DNA from: Polaromonas sp. | Lineage (GTDB): Bacteria; Pseudomonadota; Gammaproteobacteria; Burkholderiales; Burkholderiaceae | Reading direction: 5' to 3' | NCBI GenBank assembly: GCA_013823505.1 | Contig: PNMH01000039.1 | Location: 1 to 35,052, forward strand | Length of the DNA stretch: 35,052 nucleotides | In this document: in pieces, positions 9,059 to 16,999 of the stretch | Numbering within the stretch: position 1 is the stretch's first letter | Layout of the letters: every line of letters begins with the position of its first letter | The notes under the pieces: model-generated | The model's input: the letters and a program-made list of their open reading frames with translations, nothing else | Told to the model about the DNA's origin: nothing | Database searches by the model: none | Translations under genes and position numbers: made by a program

Positions 9059-9505
9059 ATGAGCCTCAAGGAACAGATCACCGAAGACATGAAAAATGCC
9101 ATGCGCGCCAAGGACAGCGAGCGCCTGGGCACCATCCGCCTGCTCACCGCGGCCATGAAACAGAAGGAAGTGGACGACCGCGTGGAACTCGATGACGCCA
9201 TGGTGGTGGCGATCGTCGACAAGCTGATCAAGCAGCGCAAGGACAGCATCGAGGCGTTCACCAAGGCCGACCGCATGGACCTGGCCGACAAGGAAAGCGC
9301 CGAGCTGAAGGTGTTGCAGGCCTACCTGCCCGCCCGCCTCTCGGCCGAGGAAGTGACCGCTGAAGTCCAGGCCATCGTGGCCGAACTCGGTGCCAAGGGC
9401 CCGGGCGACATGGGCAAAGTCATGGGTGCGGTGAAAACCCGCCTGGCGGGCAAGGCCGACATGGGCATGGTGTCGGCGGCCGTGAAGGCGGCGCTGACCA
9501 GCTGA
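9059..9505 (+). CDS. GatB/YqeY domain-containing protein
   Basis: This 148-residue protein matches the stand-alone YqeY family, related to the tRNA-binding tail domain of GatB. It has the pattern LKEQITEDMKNAMRAKD, RLGTIRLLTAAMKQKEVD and the C-terminal GDMGKVMGAVKTRLAGKADM. A role in tRNA or amidotransferase biology is assumed from the fold but not proven for stand-alone members. The start ATG 9059 follows an AGGAG. It lies immediately after the rpsU terminator, so it needs its own promoter or read-through. Confidence 0.92.
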   Translation: MSLKEQITEDMKNAMRAKDSERLGTIRLLTAAMKQKEVDDRVELDDAMVVAIVDKLIKQRKDSIEAFTKADRMDLADKESAELKVLQAYLPARLSAEEVTAEVQAIVAELGAKGPGDMGKVMGAVKTRLAGKADMGMVSAAVKAALTS

Positions 9506-9571
9506 CCAACATGTTGCAAGATGTATGCTCTGCAGTGACCAATCGCAGTTGACATGCATCAGGGGGAAAAC

Positions 9572-10201
9572 ATGCCGATCTCGACCGTGCGCAAACAAGT
9601 ACGGGTGTTGTTCATGCTGGGCATGATGAGCGCGTGCTCGTCCGCCGCTTGGGCACAGGCTTACACCTGCACCACGTCGAGCGGCTCCCGTTACCTGTCG
9701 AAACTGCCATGTCCGGCGGGCGCCAAGCCACCGCCTTTCACCTACCACGGCCCCAAGCCGGTCCGCCCCAATTCCAGAAGCCCCGCCCCCGCTTCGTTGC
9801 AGCGCGCAGGCGACGAGCTGGCCTACATGAGCCCCCGTTGCGCCTCCATGCAGGAGGCGATACGCACCGCACCCGCCAGGAGCATCGATTCCCTGACCGT
9901 TCGTGACCTGCGACGAAACTTCGACCTGGAATGCCAGGACGAGCGGCAGCGTGCCTTGCAAAAGCTGTCCAGCGACAAGCGTGAGAGACGTCAGCAAACC
10001 GACGAGAGGCTCAAGGCCGAAGAGCAGCAACAAGTCGAGATGCGTCAGTCCAACCAGAAGCTCATGGAGCAATGCGCGGAAATGCGCCGCTCACTTCAGC
10101 AACGCCAACAACGCCCCTCGTTGAGCGAAGGCGAAGTCCGGGATCTGACGCTGTTCCAGGACCGCTATCAGCAGCGCTGCGTGCAGACCGCTGCGCGCTG
10201 A
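9572..10201 (+). CDS. Exported protein of unknown function with C-terminal coiled coil
   Basis: The 209-residue product begins with a clear signal peptide (basic MPISTVRKQVR, a hydrophobic stretch, then AWAQA as a likely cleavage site near residue 30). MMSAC inside the signal is a poor lipobox. The mature part starts with a small Cys-containing segment (YTCTTSSGSRYL and KLPCP) and ends in a Gln/Arg/Glu-rich helix likely to form a coiled coil (about residues 125-190). The ATG at 9572 is preferred over 9554 because AGGGGG lies just upstream. No family is recognised; a periplasmic place is inferred from the signal. It converges with the EamA gene, one base apart. Confidence 0.75.
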   Translation: MPISTVRKQVRVLFMLGMMSACSSAAWAQAYTCTTSSGSRYLSKLPCPAGAKPPPFTYHGPKPVRPNSRSPAPASLQRAGDELAYMSPRCASMQEAIRTAPARSIDSLTVRDLRRNFDLECQDERQRALQKLSSDKRERRQQTDERLKAEEQQQVEMRQSNQKLMEQCAEMRRSLQQRQQRPSLSEGEVRDLTLFQDRYQQRCVQTAAR

Positions 10202-10202
10202 A

Positions 10203-11093
10203 TCACAGAATCAAGGCCGTCCCCAGGACCGCCAAGACCGCGCCCAGCCAGGCGCCGGCCGCTGGACGGCGGCGGTAGACCAACCACAGCAGCGGCAGGA
10301 TCAGGATGGGCGAGACCGAGGACAGCACGGCGACCAGGCCGGCCTGTCCGAGCCGCATGGCCGCCAGGATCAGCGTCATGCCCAGGGCCATGGCCACAGC
10401 GGCGCTGAGGAAAGTCAGTGCAGCGTCTTTCCATTGCAAGGGCACCTTGGCACGAGCGCCTTGCCAGCCGCTGGCGAGCAACAGCGTGTGCGCCAACAGG
10501 GCCATGCTCATGCGTGCCGCGCTGGCCGCCACCGCGTCCACGCCAGTCGTCATGAGCGGTTTGAGCATGAGGGTGGCCACCGACTGGCACAGCGCTGCGG
10601 CCAGCCCCAGACCCACACCGATGATGAGCGGACCACGCGTCTGCTCCCAGCCGTGCTTTTCATCGCTGCGCCGTCCCCAGACAATGGCCAGCATCACGCC
10701 GCCCACCAACAAGCCACTGCCAATCAACGCCCGGCCCCAGATCACCTCACCCAGGAAGAACCAGGCGATCACAGCCGAGAACAGCGCATGGGTGGCAAAC
10801 AAAACGCCCGAGCGGCGCGGCCCCAGCCGGTTCATGCAGGCGAACAGCACGGTGTCGCCGATGAAGATCCCGATCACGCCCGAGAGCGCCAGCAAACCGA
10901 TGGCCGAGGCGTCCAGACTGCGCCAGCCCCCGCCCATCAGGGCCAGCGCCCACAGCAAGGCACTCGCAAACAGCATGCGCCAGCGGCTGAAGGCGAATGC
11001 CCCCAGGCGCTGGGCAGGGCCGGCAGAAAACAGGCTGGAGACCGCCCAGCAGGCCGCAGCGAGCAGCGCCAGCGCTTCCGGGCGCAAGGTCAT
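10203..11093 (-). CDS. EamA/DMT-family transporter
   Basis: This 296-residue inner-membrane protein has about ten hydrophobic helices in two repeats, the EamA (drug/metabolite transporter) layout. Segments such as the N-terminal LALLAAACWAVSSLFSAG and the mid-protein LIIGVGLGLAAALCQS mark the two halves. The exported or imported compound cannot be predicted. The start is taken as ATG 11093 rather than the TTG one codon upstream. It sits 19 bp downstream of pmbA on the same strand and could share its transcript. Confidence 0.87.
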   Translation of the reverse strand: MTLRPEALALLAAACWAVSSLFSAGPAQRLGAFAFSRWRMLFASALLWALALMGGGWRSLDASAIGLLALSGVIGIFIGDTVLFACMNRLGPRRSGVLFATHALFSAVIAWFFLGEVIWGRALIGSGLLVGGVMLAIVWGRRSDEKHGWEQTRGPLIIGVGLGLAAALCQSVATLMLKPLMTTGVDAVAASAARMSMALLAHTLLLASGWQGARAKVPLQWKDAALTFLSAAVAMALGMTLILAAMRLGQAGLVAVLSSVSPILILPLLWLVYRRRPAAGAWLGAVLAVLGTALIL

Positions 11094-11115
11094 CAAAAGC
11101 GTTGCGTGAGGGCCA

Positions 11116-12546
11116 TCAGCTTCCGGCGATCTTCATCTTGTTGACCAAGATGGACCCGACGGTTTTCGCGCCGAAGTTGTACGCATCTGCGCCCACCGCC
11201 TCGATGCCCTGGAACATGTCCTTGAGGTTGCCGGCAATGGTGATCTCGTGCACCGGGTAGGCGATCTCGCCGTTTTCCACCCAGTAGCCCGAGGCGCCGC
11301 GCGAGTAGTCGCCGGTCACGTAGTTCACGCCCTGGCCCATCAGCTCGGTGACCATCAGGCCGCGGCCGAGTTTCTTGAGCATGGCGCGCAGGTCGTCGCC
11401 GGGCTGGGTGAGGCGGCTGGTGAGCGTGAGGTTGTGCGAGCCGCCAGCGTTGCCGGTGGTGCGCATGCCCAGCTTGCGGGCCGAGTACGTGGAGAGGAAA
11501 TAGCCCTGCACCTTGCCGGCCGAGACAACCTTGCGCTTCGCTGTGCGCACACCTTCGTCGTCAAACGGCGAGCTGCCCTTGCCGTTGCGCACGTGCGGGT
11601 CTTCGAGGATGTCGATGTGTTTGGCCAGCACGCGCTTGCCCAGGCTGTTGGGCAAAAAGGTGGTGTTGCGGTAGAGCGCACCGCCGCTGGTGGCCTGCAC
11701 GTAGGCACCCAGCAGGCCGGCGGCCATGGGCGACTCGAACAGCACCGGGCATTCGGTGGTGGCAATCTTGCGGCCGTTCAGGCGCGCGAGCGTGCGTTCG
11801 GCGGCATAACGTCCCACGGCCTGCGGCGAAGCCAGGTCTTGCGGCGAGCGCTGCGAGCTGTACCAGTAGTCGCGCTGCATGTTGGCACCCTTGCCCGCGA
11901 TGGGCGCGACCGACAGGCTGTGGCGCGAACTCGCGTAACCGCCGCTGAAGATGCCGGTGCCGGAGCGCGCACCGTCGCGCATGTGGGCGGTGAAAAAGTG
12001 CGACTGCTGAGCCGACACGCCAGCGCCTTCGCTGTTGTTGATCTTCTTACTGGTGGCAAAGGCCGCGGCTTCGCATTCCAGCGCGATGCGCATGGCCTCT
12101 TCGGAGTTCAGCACCCAGGGATGGAACAGGTCAAGGTCGAGGTAGCTGTCGGCCACGTCGGCCACGTCGGGCAGACCGGCCATGGGGTCTTCGGCGGTGA
12201 AGCGGGCAATGTCGTAGGCGGCTTGCACCGTCTGGCGCACGGCGGCGGCGGAGAAGTCGGAGGTGGAGGCATTGCCACGCTTCTGGCCGAGGTACACCGT
12301 GACGCCCAGCGACTTGTCGCGGTTGCGCTCCACGTTCTCCAGCTCACCCTTGCGCACCGACACGCTCAGGCCGGCGCCTTCAGACACCTCGGCCGCGGCA
12401 TCGGCTGCGCCGAGCTGTTTGGCGTGCGAAAGGGCGAGGTCGACCAGCTCTTCAAACTGGCTGCGGGCGTACTGGAAACCGGGGAGCGGGGCGTTGGCCG
12501 AGCTTGAGGCGGTGGGCTGGGCCGGGGTGTGGGGGGCATTTTTCAT
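11116..12546 (-). CDS. pmbA: Metalloprotease modulator PmbA/TldE
   Basis: This 476-residue protein is the TldE/PmbA partner of TldD. The pair forms an oligomeric protease that matures modified peptides and degrades some antitoxins; the metal site is in TldD, not here. Recognisable segments are VSVRKGELENVERNRDKSLG near residue 58, NSEGAGVSA, HKHID-like AKHIDILEDPHV and the C-terminal GVNYVTGDYSRGASGYWVENG. No tldD is in this window. The ATG at 12546 gives the normal length; longer in-frame starts would overlap darP. A TATCAT hexamer about 10 bp upstream of the ATG fits a very short leader. Confidence 0.93.
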   Translation of the reverse strand: MKNAPHTPAQPTASSSANAPLPGFQYARSQFEELVDLALSHAKQLGAADAAAEVSEGAGLSVSVRKGELENVERNRDKSLGVTVYLGQKRGNASTSDFSAAAVRQTVQAAYDIARFTAEDPMAGLPDVADVADSYLDLDLFHPWVLNSEEAMRIALECEAAAFATSKKINNSEGAGVSAQQSHFFTAHMRDGARSGTGIFSGGYASSRHSLSVAPIAGKGANMQRDYWYSSQRSPQDLASPQAVGRYAAERTLARLNGRKIATTECPVLFESPMAAGLLGAYVQATSGGALYRNTTFLPNSLGKRVLAKHIDILEDPHVRNGKGSSPFDDEGVRTAKRKVVSAGKVQGYFLSTYSARKLGMRTTGNAGGSHNLTLTSRLTQPGDDLRAMLKKLGRGLMVTELMGQGVNYVTGDYSRGASGYWVENGEIAYPVHEITIAGNLKDMFQGIEAVGADAYNFGAKTVGSILVNKMKIAGS

Positions 12547-12643
12547 ATCGACGGCTATGATACTGGCCGCCCTACCCGGGCGCTGCATCGCGCGCAGATG
12601 CCCATGCTGCCCAGCGTGCAGCCCTCCCCTTTTGAGACCCCAC

Positions 12644-13297
12644 ATGTCCCGCAAACCCACCAAAGGCTATTTCGTCCGCGGCCAGTTCGTCGCCCTGGGC
12701 AGCGAGCTGGACCTGGAACTCAAGCGCGAGCTCAAGGGTTCGGACGACATGAGCAAGACCGACCTGAAGAAGTACAGCGACCGGCTTCAACAGCTCGGCG
12801 AGAGCCTGCTGACGCTGCGCGCCGACCTGATGAAGCGGCTCGACCTGTCGGAAAAACTGGTGGACGCGGTCAACGACTGCAAGAAGATCACCAACTTTGA
12901 AGGCCGCCGCCGCCAAATGCAGTACATCGGCAAGCTCATGCGCGGCGTGAGCGAAGCCACGTTGGCCGAGGTGGAAGCCGTGCTCGACGAGCAGAACAAA
13001 GGTTCTGCCAAAGGCACCTTGTCCTTGCACCTGGCCGAGCAGTGGCGCGACCAGCTCATTGCCAACGACGACGCGCTCACGCGCTGGCTGGAACAAGCGC
13101 CGGACACCGACGTGCAACAACTGCGCGCGCTGATCCGCCAGGCCCGCAAGGACGCGCAGGCCAACGAGGCGCTGGAGCGCGCCGGTGAAGCGGTGCGCCA
13201 CGGCAAGGCCTACCGCGAGATTTTCCAGCTGGTCAAGGCCGCGTTGAACCAGGGCTCGGATGAACCCGATGCGCCGGTGGAAGAAGACCCCGCATGA
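12644..13297 (+). CDS. darP: Ribosome biogenesis factor DarP/YjgA
   Basis: This 217-residue protein belongs to the DarP (formerly YjgA, DUF615) family, which associates with late 50S ribosomal precursors. The basic start MSRKPTKGYFVRGQFV is followed by LKKYSDRLQQLGESLLTL and the signature FEGRRRQMQYIGKLMR near residue 84. The body is helical and charged. The gene diverges from pmbA with about 97 bp between them and overlaps mog by ATGA, so darP and mog are coupled. Confidence 0.92.
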   Translation: MSRKPTKGYFVRGQFVALGSELDLELKRELKGSDDMSKTDLKKYSDRLQQLGESLLTLRADLMKRLDLSEKLVDAVNDCKKITNFEGRRRQMQYIGKLMRGVSEATLAEVEAVLDEQNKGSAKGTLSLHLAEQWRDQLIANDDALTRWLEQAPDTDVQQLRALIRQARKDAQANEALERAGEAVRHGKAYREIFQLVKAALNQGSDEPDAPVEEDPA

Positions 13298-13899
13298 ACG
13301 AAACCACCCGTCCACAAGAAGACCGGGTGCGCATCGGCATCGTGTCCATCAGCGACCGCGCCAGCACCGGTGTGTACGAAGACAAGGGGCTGCCCGCGCT
13401 GCAGGAGTGGCTCACGCGCGCACTCAAGAACCCCATCACCTTCGAGCCGCGCCTGATCCCCGACGAAGTCGAGCGCATCAGCGCCACACTGATCGAACTG
13501 GTTGAAGCCGGCTGCTCGCTGGTGCTCACCACCGGCGGCACGGGTCCGGCGCTGCGCGATGTGACGCCCGAGGCCACGCTGGCCGTGGCGCACAAGGAGA
13601 TGCCGGGCTTTGGCGAGCAGATGCGCCAGATCAGCCTGACCTTTGTGCCCACCGCCATCCTCTCGCGCCAGGTCGCCGTGATCCGCGACCAGAGCCTGAT
13701 CCTGAACCTGCCAGGCCAGCCCAAGGCGATCGCCGAAACGCTGGAAGGTTTGAAGAACGCCGACGGCACGCAGAAGGTCAACGGCATCTTTGCCGCCGTG
13801 CCCTACTGCATCGACCTCATCGGCGGGCCTTACCTTGAAACGAACGACGAGGTCTGCAAGGCCTTCCGCCCCAAATCCGCCGTGCGCCCCGCGCGCTGA
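13294..13899 (+). CDS. mog: Molybdopterin adenylyltransferase
   Basis: This 201-residue MogA-type enzyme adenylates molybdopterin before molybdenum insertion, a step needed for NasA and other molybdoenzymes. Family marks are IGIVSISDRASTGVYEDKG, LVLTTGGTGPALRDVTPEAT (the conserved TTGGTG loop) and LNLPGQPKAIAETL. It overlaps the darP stop by 4 bp and is followed 19 bp later by an FKBP gene. It gives a metabolic link to the nitrate reductase block about 10 kb upstream. Confidence 0.93.
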   Translation: MNETTRPQEDRVRIGIVSISDRASTGVYEDKGLPALQEWLTRALKNPITFEPRLIPDEVERISATLIELVEAGCSLVLTTGGTGPALRDVTPEATLAVAHKEMPGFGEQMRQISLTFVPTAILSRQVAVIRDQSLILNLPGQPKAIAETLEGLKNADGTQKVNGIFAAVPYCIDLIGGPYLETNDEVCKAFRPKSAVRPAR

Positions 13900-13918
13900 C
13901 ATCCTCAAGAGACGCACC

Positions 13919-14395
13919 ATGAAGATCACCAAAGACACCATCGTCACCCTCACCTTCCGCGCCACCGATGCCCAGGGCAAGGTGCTTGAAGACGGCAAGG
14001 AACCGCGCGCGTATTTGCACGGCGGCTACGGCAACACACTGCCGGGCATCGAGAAGGCGCTGGAAGGCCAGGAACCCGGCTTCGCTGCCACGCTGGTGCT
14101 GCCGCCCGAAGACGCGTTCGGTGTGCGCGACGAGAGCCTGGTGACTACCATGCCCAAGCGCGACTTTCCGCCGGGCGTGAAGGTCGGCGGTCAGCTCGAA
14201 GGCAGCGACGACAAAGGCCAGCAACACGTGTTCACCGTGATGAAGATCAAGGGCGACACGGTGCACCTCGACGGCAACCACCCGATGGCCGGGCAGACGC
14301 TGAAATTTGCTGTGAAGGTGGTGGATGTGAAAGCGGCGAGCGCCGAGGAGATTTCACATGGCCACGCGCACGGCGCGCACGGCCATCACCATTGA
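13919..14395 (+). CDS. FKBP-type (SlyD-like) peptidyl-prolyl isomerase
   Basis: This 158-residue FKBP protein has the SlyD layout: a short FKBP domain interrupted by an insert-in-flap chaperone domain (about residues 70-130, with LPPEDAFGVRDESLV and FPPGVKVGGQ). It ends in a histidine-rich tail (HGHAHGAHGHHH) that can bind nickel or other metals. It is likely a cytoplasmic folding helper and metallochaperone. It follows mog closely in the same direction. The ATG 13919 was chosen because the FKBP domain begins directly there. Confidence 0.9.
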   Translation: MKITKDTIVTLTFRATDAQGKVLEDGKEPRAYLHGGYGNTLPGIEKALEGQEPGFAATLVLPPEDAFGVRDESLVTTMPKRDFPPGVKVGGQLEGSDDKGQQHVFTVMKIKGDTVHLDGNHPMAGQTLKFAVKVVDVKAASAEEISHGHAHGAHGHHH

Positions 14396-14404
14396 TGATT
14401 GATG

Positions 14405-14424
14405 CGCAGCGCCCAGGCGCTGCG
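14405..14424. terminator. Hairpin between convergent genes
   Basis: CGCAGCGC (14405-14412) and GCGCTGCG (14417-14424) form a perfect 8-bp stem with a CCAG loop between the stops of the FKBP gene and cysE. There is no T-run, so termination is plausible but not certain. Confidence 0.5.
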
Positions 14425-14425
14425 G

Positions 14426-15193
14426 TCACTTGCCGATCAGCTGGTTGAGCTTCTCGGCTTCAAAGCACTCTTCACGCGCCGCGTCTTTGGGCACACAGTC
14501 CCCATCTCGCGACGACTGAGAGAGCTTCTCGATCGCGCACCACAGCAGCGCGATCTGGTGGTCCTGGCTGGCGGTGGTGTCGATCAGGCCGCGCATGGCC
14601 TGTGACAGCGGATCGTCTTCCTGCGTGATGCCGTAGGCTTGAAACTTCGGGTCGGTCACGTCGGCGCTCTCGCCGCTCTTGCTCGGGATGATGCGCGCCG
14701 GGATGCCCACCGCCGTGGCGCCGGCCGGCACCGGCTTGATCACCACCGCGTTGCTGCCGATCTTGGCGCCGTCGCCCACCAGAAAGCCGCCCAGCACCTT
14801 GGCGCCTGCGCTGACAACCACGTCTTTGCCCAGCGTGGGATGGCGTTTCGTGCCCTTGTAGAGCGAAGTGCCGCCGAGCGTAACGCCCTGGTAAATCGTG
14901 CAGCCGTCGCCGATCTCGGCGGTTTCGCCCACCACCACGCCCATGGCGTGGTCGAAGAACACGCGCTCGCCCACTTTGGCGCCAGGGTGGATCTCGATGC
15001 CGGTGAGAAAACGCGCGATGTGCGAGATGAATCGGCCCAGCCATTTGAAACCGTGGGTCCAGCACCAGTGAGCCGGGCGGTGCAGCCAGACGGCATGCAG
15101 GCCGGGGTAGCAGGTGACGACTTCGAAGACGCTGCGCGCAGCGGGGTCGCGGTCAAGAACACACTGGATGTCGGAGCGCAGGCGGGTAAACAT
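14426..15193 (-). CDS. cysE: Serine O-acetyltransferase
   Basis: This 255-residue enzyme makes O-acetylserine from serine and acetyl-CoA, feeding cysteine synthesis. A short helical N-terminal region is followed by a left-handed hexapeptide-repeat helix (about residues 65-175). The catalytic region [19 protein letters not shown] and the acyl-CoA binding segment [12 protein letters not shown] are intact. The C-terminal tail, usually involved in cysteine feedback or cysteine-synthase binding, is longer than in short forms. It lies 9 bp downstream of trmJ and is probably cotranscribed. Confidence 0.95.
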   Translation of the reverse strand: MFTRLRSDIQCVLDRDPAARSVFEVVTCYPGLHAVWLHRPAHWCWTHGFKWLGRFISHIARFLTGIEIHPGAKVGERVFFDHAMGVVVGETAEIGDGCTIYQGVTLGGTSLYKGTKRHPTLGKDVVVSAGAKVLGGFLVGDGAKIGSNAVVIKPVPAGATAVGIPARIIPSKSGESADVTDPKFQAYGITQEDDPLSQAMRGLIDTTASQDHQIALLWCAIEKLSQSSRDGDCVPKDAAREECFEAEKLNQLIGK

Positions 15194-15202
15194 GGCGGCA
15201 GT

Positions 15203-15937
15203 CTAGCGCCTGGACTTCTCGGCCACCTGCAGCATCGCCTTGGCAACACCTCGCAAGATGTGGATTTCTTCTTCGCTCGGCGCAGCGCGGTTGAAAAGCT
15301 GGTTCAACCGGGGCATCAGCTTCTTCGGCGCGGCCGGGTCGAGGAAGTCCACCGCCACCAGCGCCTGCTCCAGGTGCGTCAACATGCCACCAATGGCCTG
15401 CGCGTCGGCTTGCTGGCGCGGTGGCGCAGCGGGTGGTGGCGCAAAACCGCCGAGCGCCTGGCGCCAGTCGTAGGCGATCAGCTGCACCGCTGCGGCGAGG
15501 TTGAGCGAGCCGAAATCGGGCGCGGTGGGAATGCTGAGTGCCGCGTGGCAGCGGTACACGTCTTCGTTGCGCATGCCGAAGCGCTCGGAGCCGAACAGGA
15601 AGGCTACCCCCTCGGGCGGCTCGGGTGTGGCCAGCAGCGTCTGGAAGTGTTCACGCGGGGCCAGGGTGGGCGGGCCGAAGTCGCGCGGTGTCATGGCGGT
15701 GGCGCACAGGTGGGTCATGCCGTCGAGCGCTTCGTCCAGCGTGTCGACGACGCGCGTCTTGGCCAGCACGTCGTTGGCGCCGCTCGCACGCTGGATGGTT
15801 TCCTCGCGGCGCAGCACATTGGCCCAGCGCGGCTGCACCAGCACCAGGTCGTCAAAACCCATCACTTTCAGGGCGCGGGCCACGCCGCCCACATTGCCGG
15901 CGTGGCTGGTTTGGATCAATACAAAACGGGTGCGCAT
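15203..15937 (-). CDS. trmJ: tRNA (cytidine/uridine-2'-O-)-methyltransferase TrmJ
   Basis: This 244-residue SPOUT-family enzyme methylates the ribose at tRNA position 32. The knot fold is shown by VLIQTSHAGNVGGVARALK at the start, FLFGSERFGMRNED near residue 118 and IPTAPDFGSLNLAAAVQL. A C-terminal helical extension follows a Pro-rich linker. The ATG 15937 begins exactly at the conserved MRTRFVLIQ; the upstream in-frame part (a Pro-rich run) is not conserved-looking. Pairing with cysE is common in this bacterial group. Confidence 0.93.
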   Translation of the reverse strand: MRTRFVLIQTSHAGNVGGVARALKVMGFDDLVLVQPRWANVLRREETIQRASGANDVLAKTRVVDTLDEALDGMTHLCATAMTPRDFGPPTLAPREHFQTLLATPEPPEGVAFLFGSERFGMRNEDVYRCHAALSIPTAPDFGSLNLAAAVQLIAYDWRQALGGFAPPPAAPPRQQADAQAIGGMLTHLEQALVAVDFLDPAAPKKLMPRLNQLFNRAAPSEEEIHILRGVAKAMLQVAEKSRR

Positions 15938-15958
15938 GCTGGGGTGTGGAGGTGGCGG

Positions 15959-15964
15959 TAAAAT
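15959..15964 (+). promoter_or_regulatory. Putative -10 box for suhB
   Basis: A TAAAAT hexamer lies about 97 bp before the suhB ATG, in the region shared with the divergent trmJ. No convincing -35 is seen. Confidence 0.3.
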
Positions 15965-16060
15965 CTTGCACATTGTCGCCGCCCCGCATCACCGGGGCGT
16001 TTCTGTCTGCTCTTCCACTGCTGCGTGCCACGTCCCGTGTCGCGCCGAGGTTCACAATTC

Positions 16061-16996
16061 ATGTCGTCCACGCTCCACCCCATGCTCAACGTGGCCATCA
16101 AGGCCGCTCGCCTTGCCGGCACCATCATCAACCGCGCCGCACTGGATGTGGAATCGGTCCGCGTTTCGGTCAAGCAGACCAACGATTTCGTGACCGAAGT
16201 TGATCAGGCTGCCGAGGCCGCGATCATCGACACCTTGCTCACCGCCTACCCCGATCACGCGATCTGGGCCGAGGAGTCGGGCAAGCGCGAAGGACGGCAC
16301 GGCGGCGCAGACCACGTCTGGATCATCGACCCGCTGGACGGCACCACCAACTTCATTCACGGCTTTCCGGTTTACTGCGTGAGCATCGCGCTCATGGTGG
16401 GCAACAAGCTCGAACAAGCCGTGATTTACGACCCCACCCGCAACGACCTCTTCTGCGCCACGCGCGGGCGCGGCGCCTACATGAACGACCGCCGCATCCG
16501 CGTGGCCAAGCGCACCACGCTGCGCGACTGCCTGATGTCCACCGGCTTTCCGTTCCGTCCGGGCGACGCGTTTCAAACCTACCTCCAGATGCTCGGCGAC
16601 GTGATGCCGCGCGTGGCCGGCGTGCGCCGCCCCGGTTCGGCCGCACTCGACCTGGCCTACGTGGCCGCAGGCTTCACCGACGGTTTCTTTGAAATGGGTC
16701 TGTCACCGTGGGACGTGGCCGCGGGTGCGCTGCTGGTCACCGAAGCCGGTGGTCTGATCGGCAACTTCACCGGCGAAGCCGACTTCCTGGAACAGAAGGA
16801 ATGCATGGCCGCCAACCCCAAGATCTATGGCCAACTGGTCGGTGTGACCAGCAAATACAGCAAGTTCGCCAGCGCGGGCGACAAGGCCTCGGTGCGACAA
16901 GCCCGCACCGTCGGCACACCCGCTGCCGATGTACCCGCGACCGAAACGCCAGCGCCACAGACCGACACGACCAGCCAGGGCGACGCGCCCTTCTGA
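16061..16996 (+). CDS. suhB: Inositol monophosphatase family protein (SuhB-like)
   Basis: This 311-residue Mg-dependent phosphatase has the family's three metal-site motifs: WAEESG (residues 69-74), [15 protein letters not shown] (89-103) and [15 protein letters not shown] near residue 216. SuhB proteins also act with Nus factors in rRNA transcription. The C-terminal 45 or so residues are an unusual Ala/Thr/Pro-rich extension beyond the fold. The ATG 16061 starts just before [13 protein letters not shown], the usual beginning. It diverges from trmJ and converges with the histidine kinase. Confidence 0.92.
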   Translation: MSSTLHPMLNVAIKAARLAGTIINRAALDVESVRVSVKQTNDFVTEVDQAAEAAIIDTLLTAYPDHAIWAEESGKREGRHGGADHVWIIDPLDGTTNFIHGFPVYCVSIALMVGNKLEQAVIYDPTRNDLFCATRGRGAYMNDRRIRVAKRTTLRDCLMSTGFPFRPGDAFQTYLQMLGDVMPRVAGVRRPGSAALDLAYVAAGFTDGFFEMGLSPWDVAAGALLVTEAGGLIGNFTGEADFLEQKECMAANPKIYGQLVGVTSKYSKFASAGDKASVRQARTVGTPAADVPATETPAPQTDTTSQGDAPF

Positions 16997-16999
16997 GGT

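Noticed and set aside
11248..12507. 419-codon plus-strand frame over pmbA
   Set aside because: It is an antisense shadow of pmbA with no recognisable domain.
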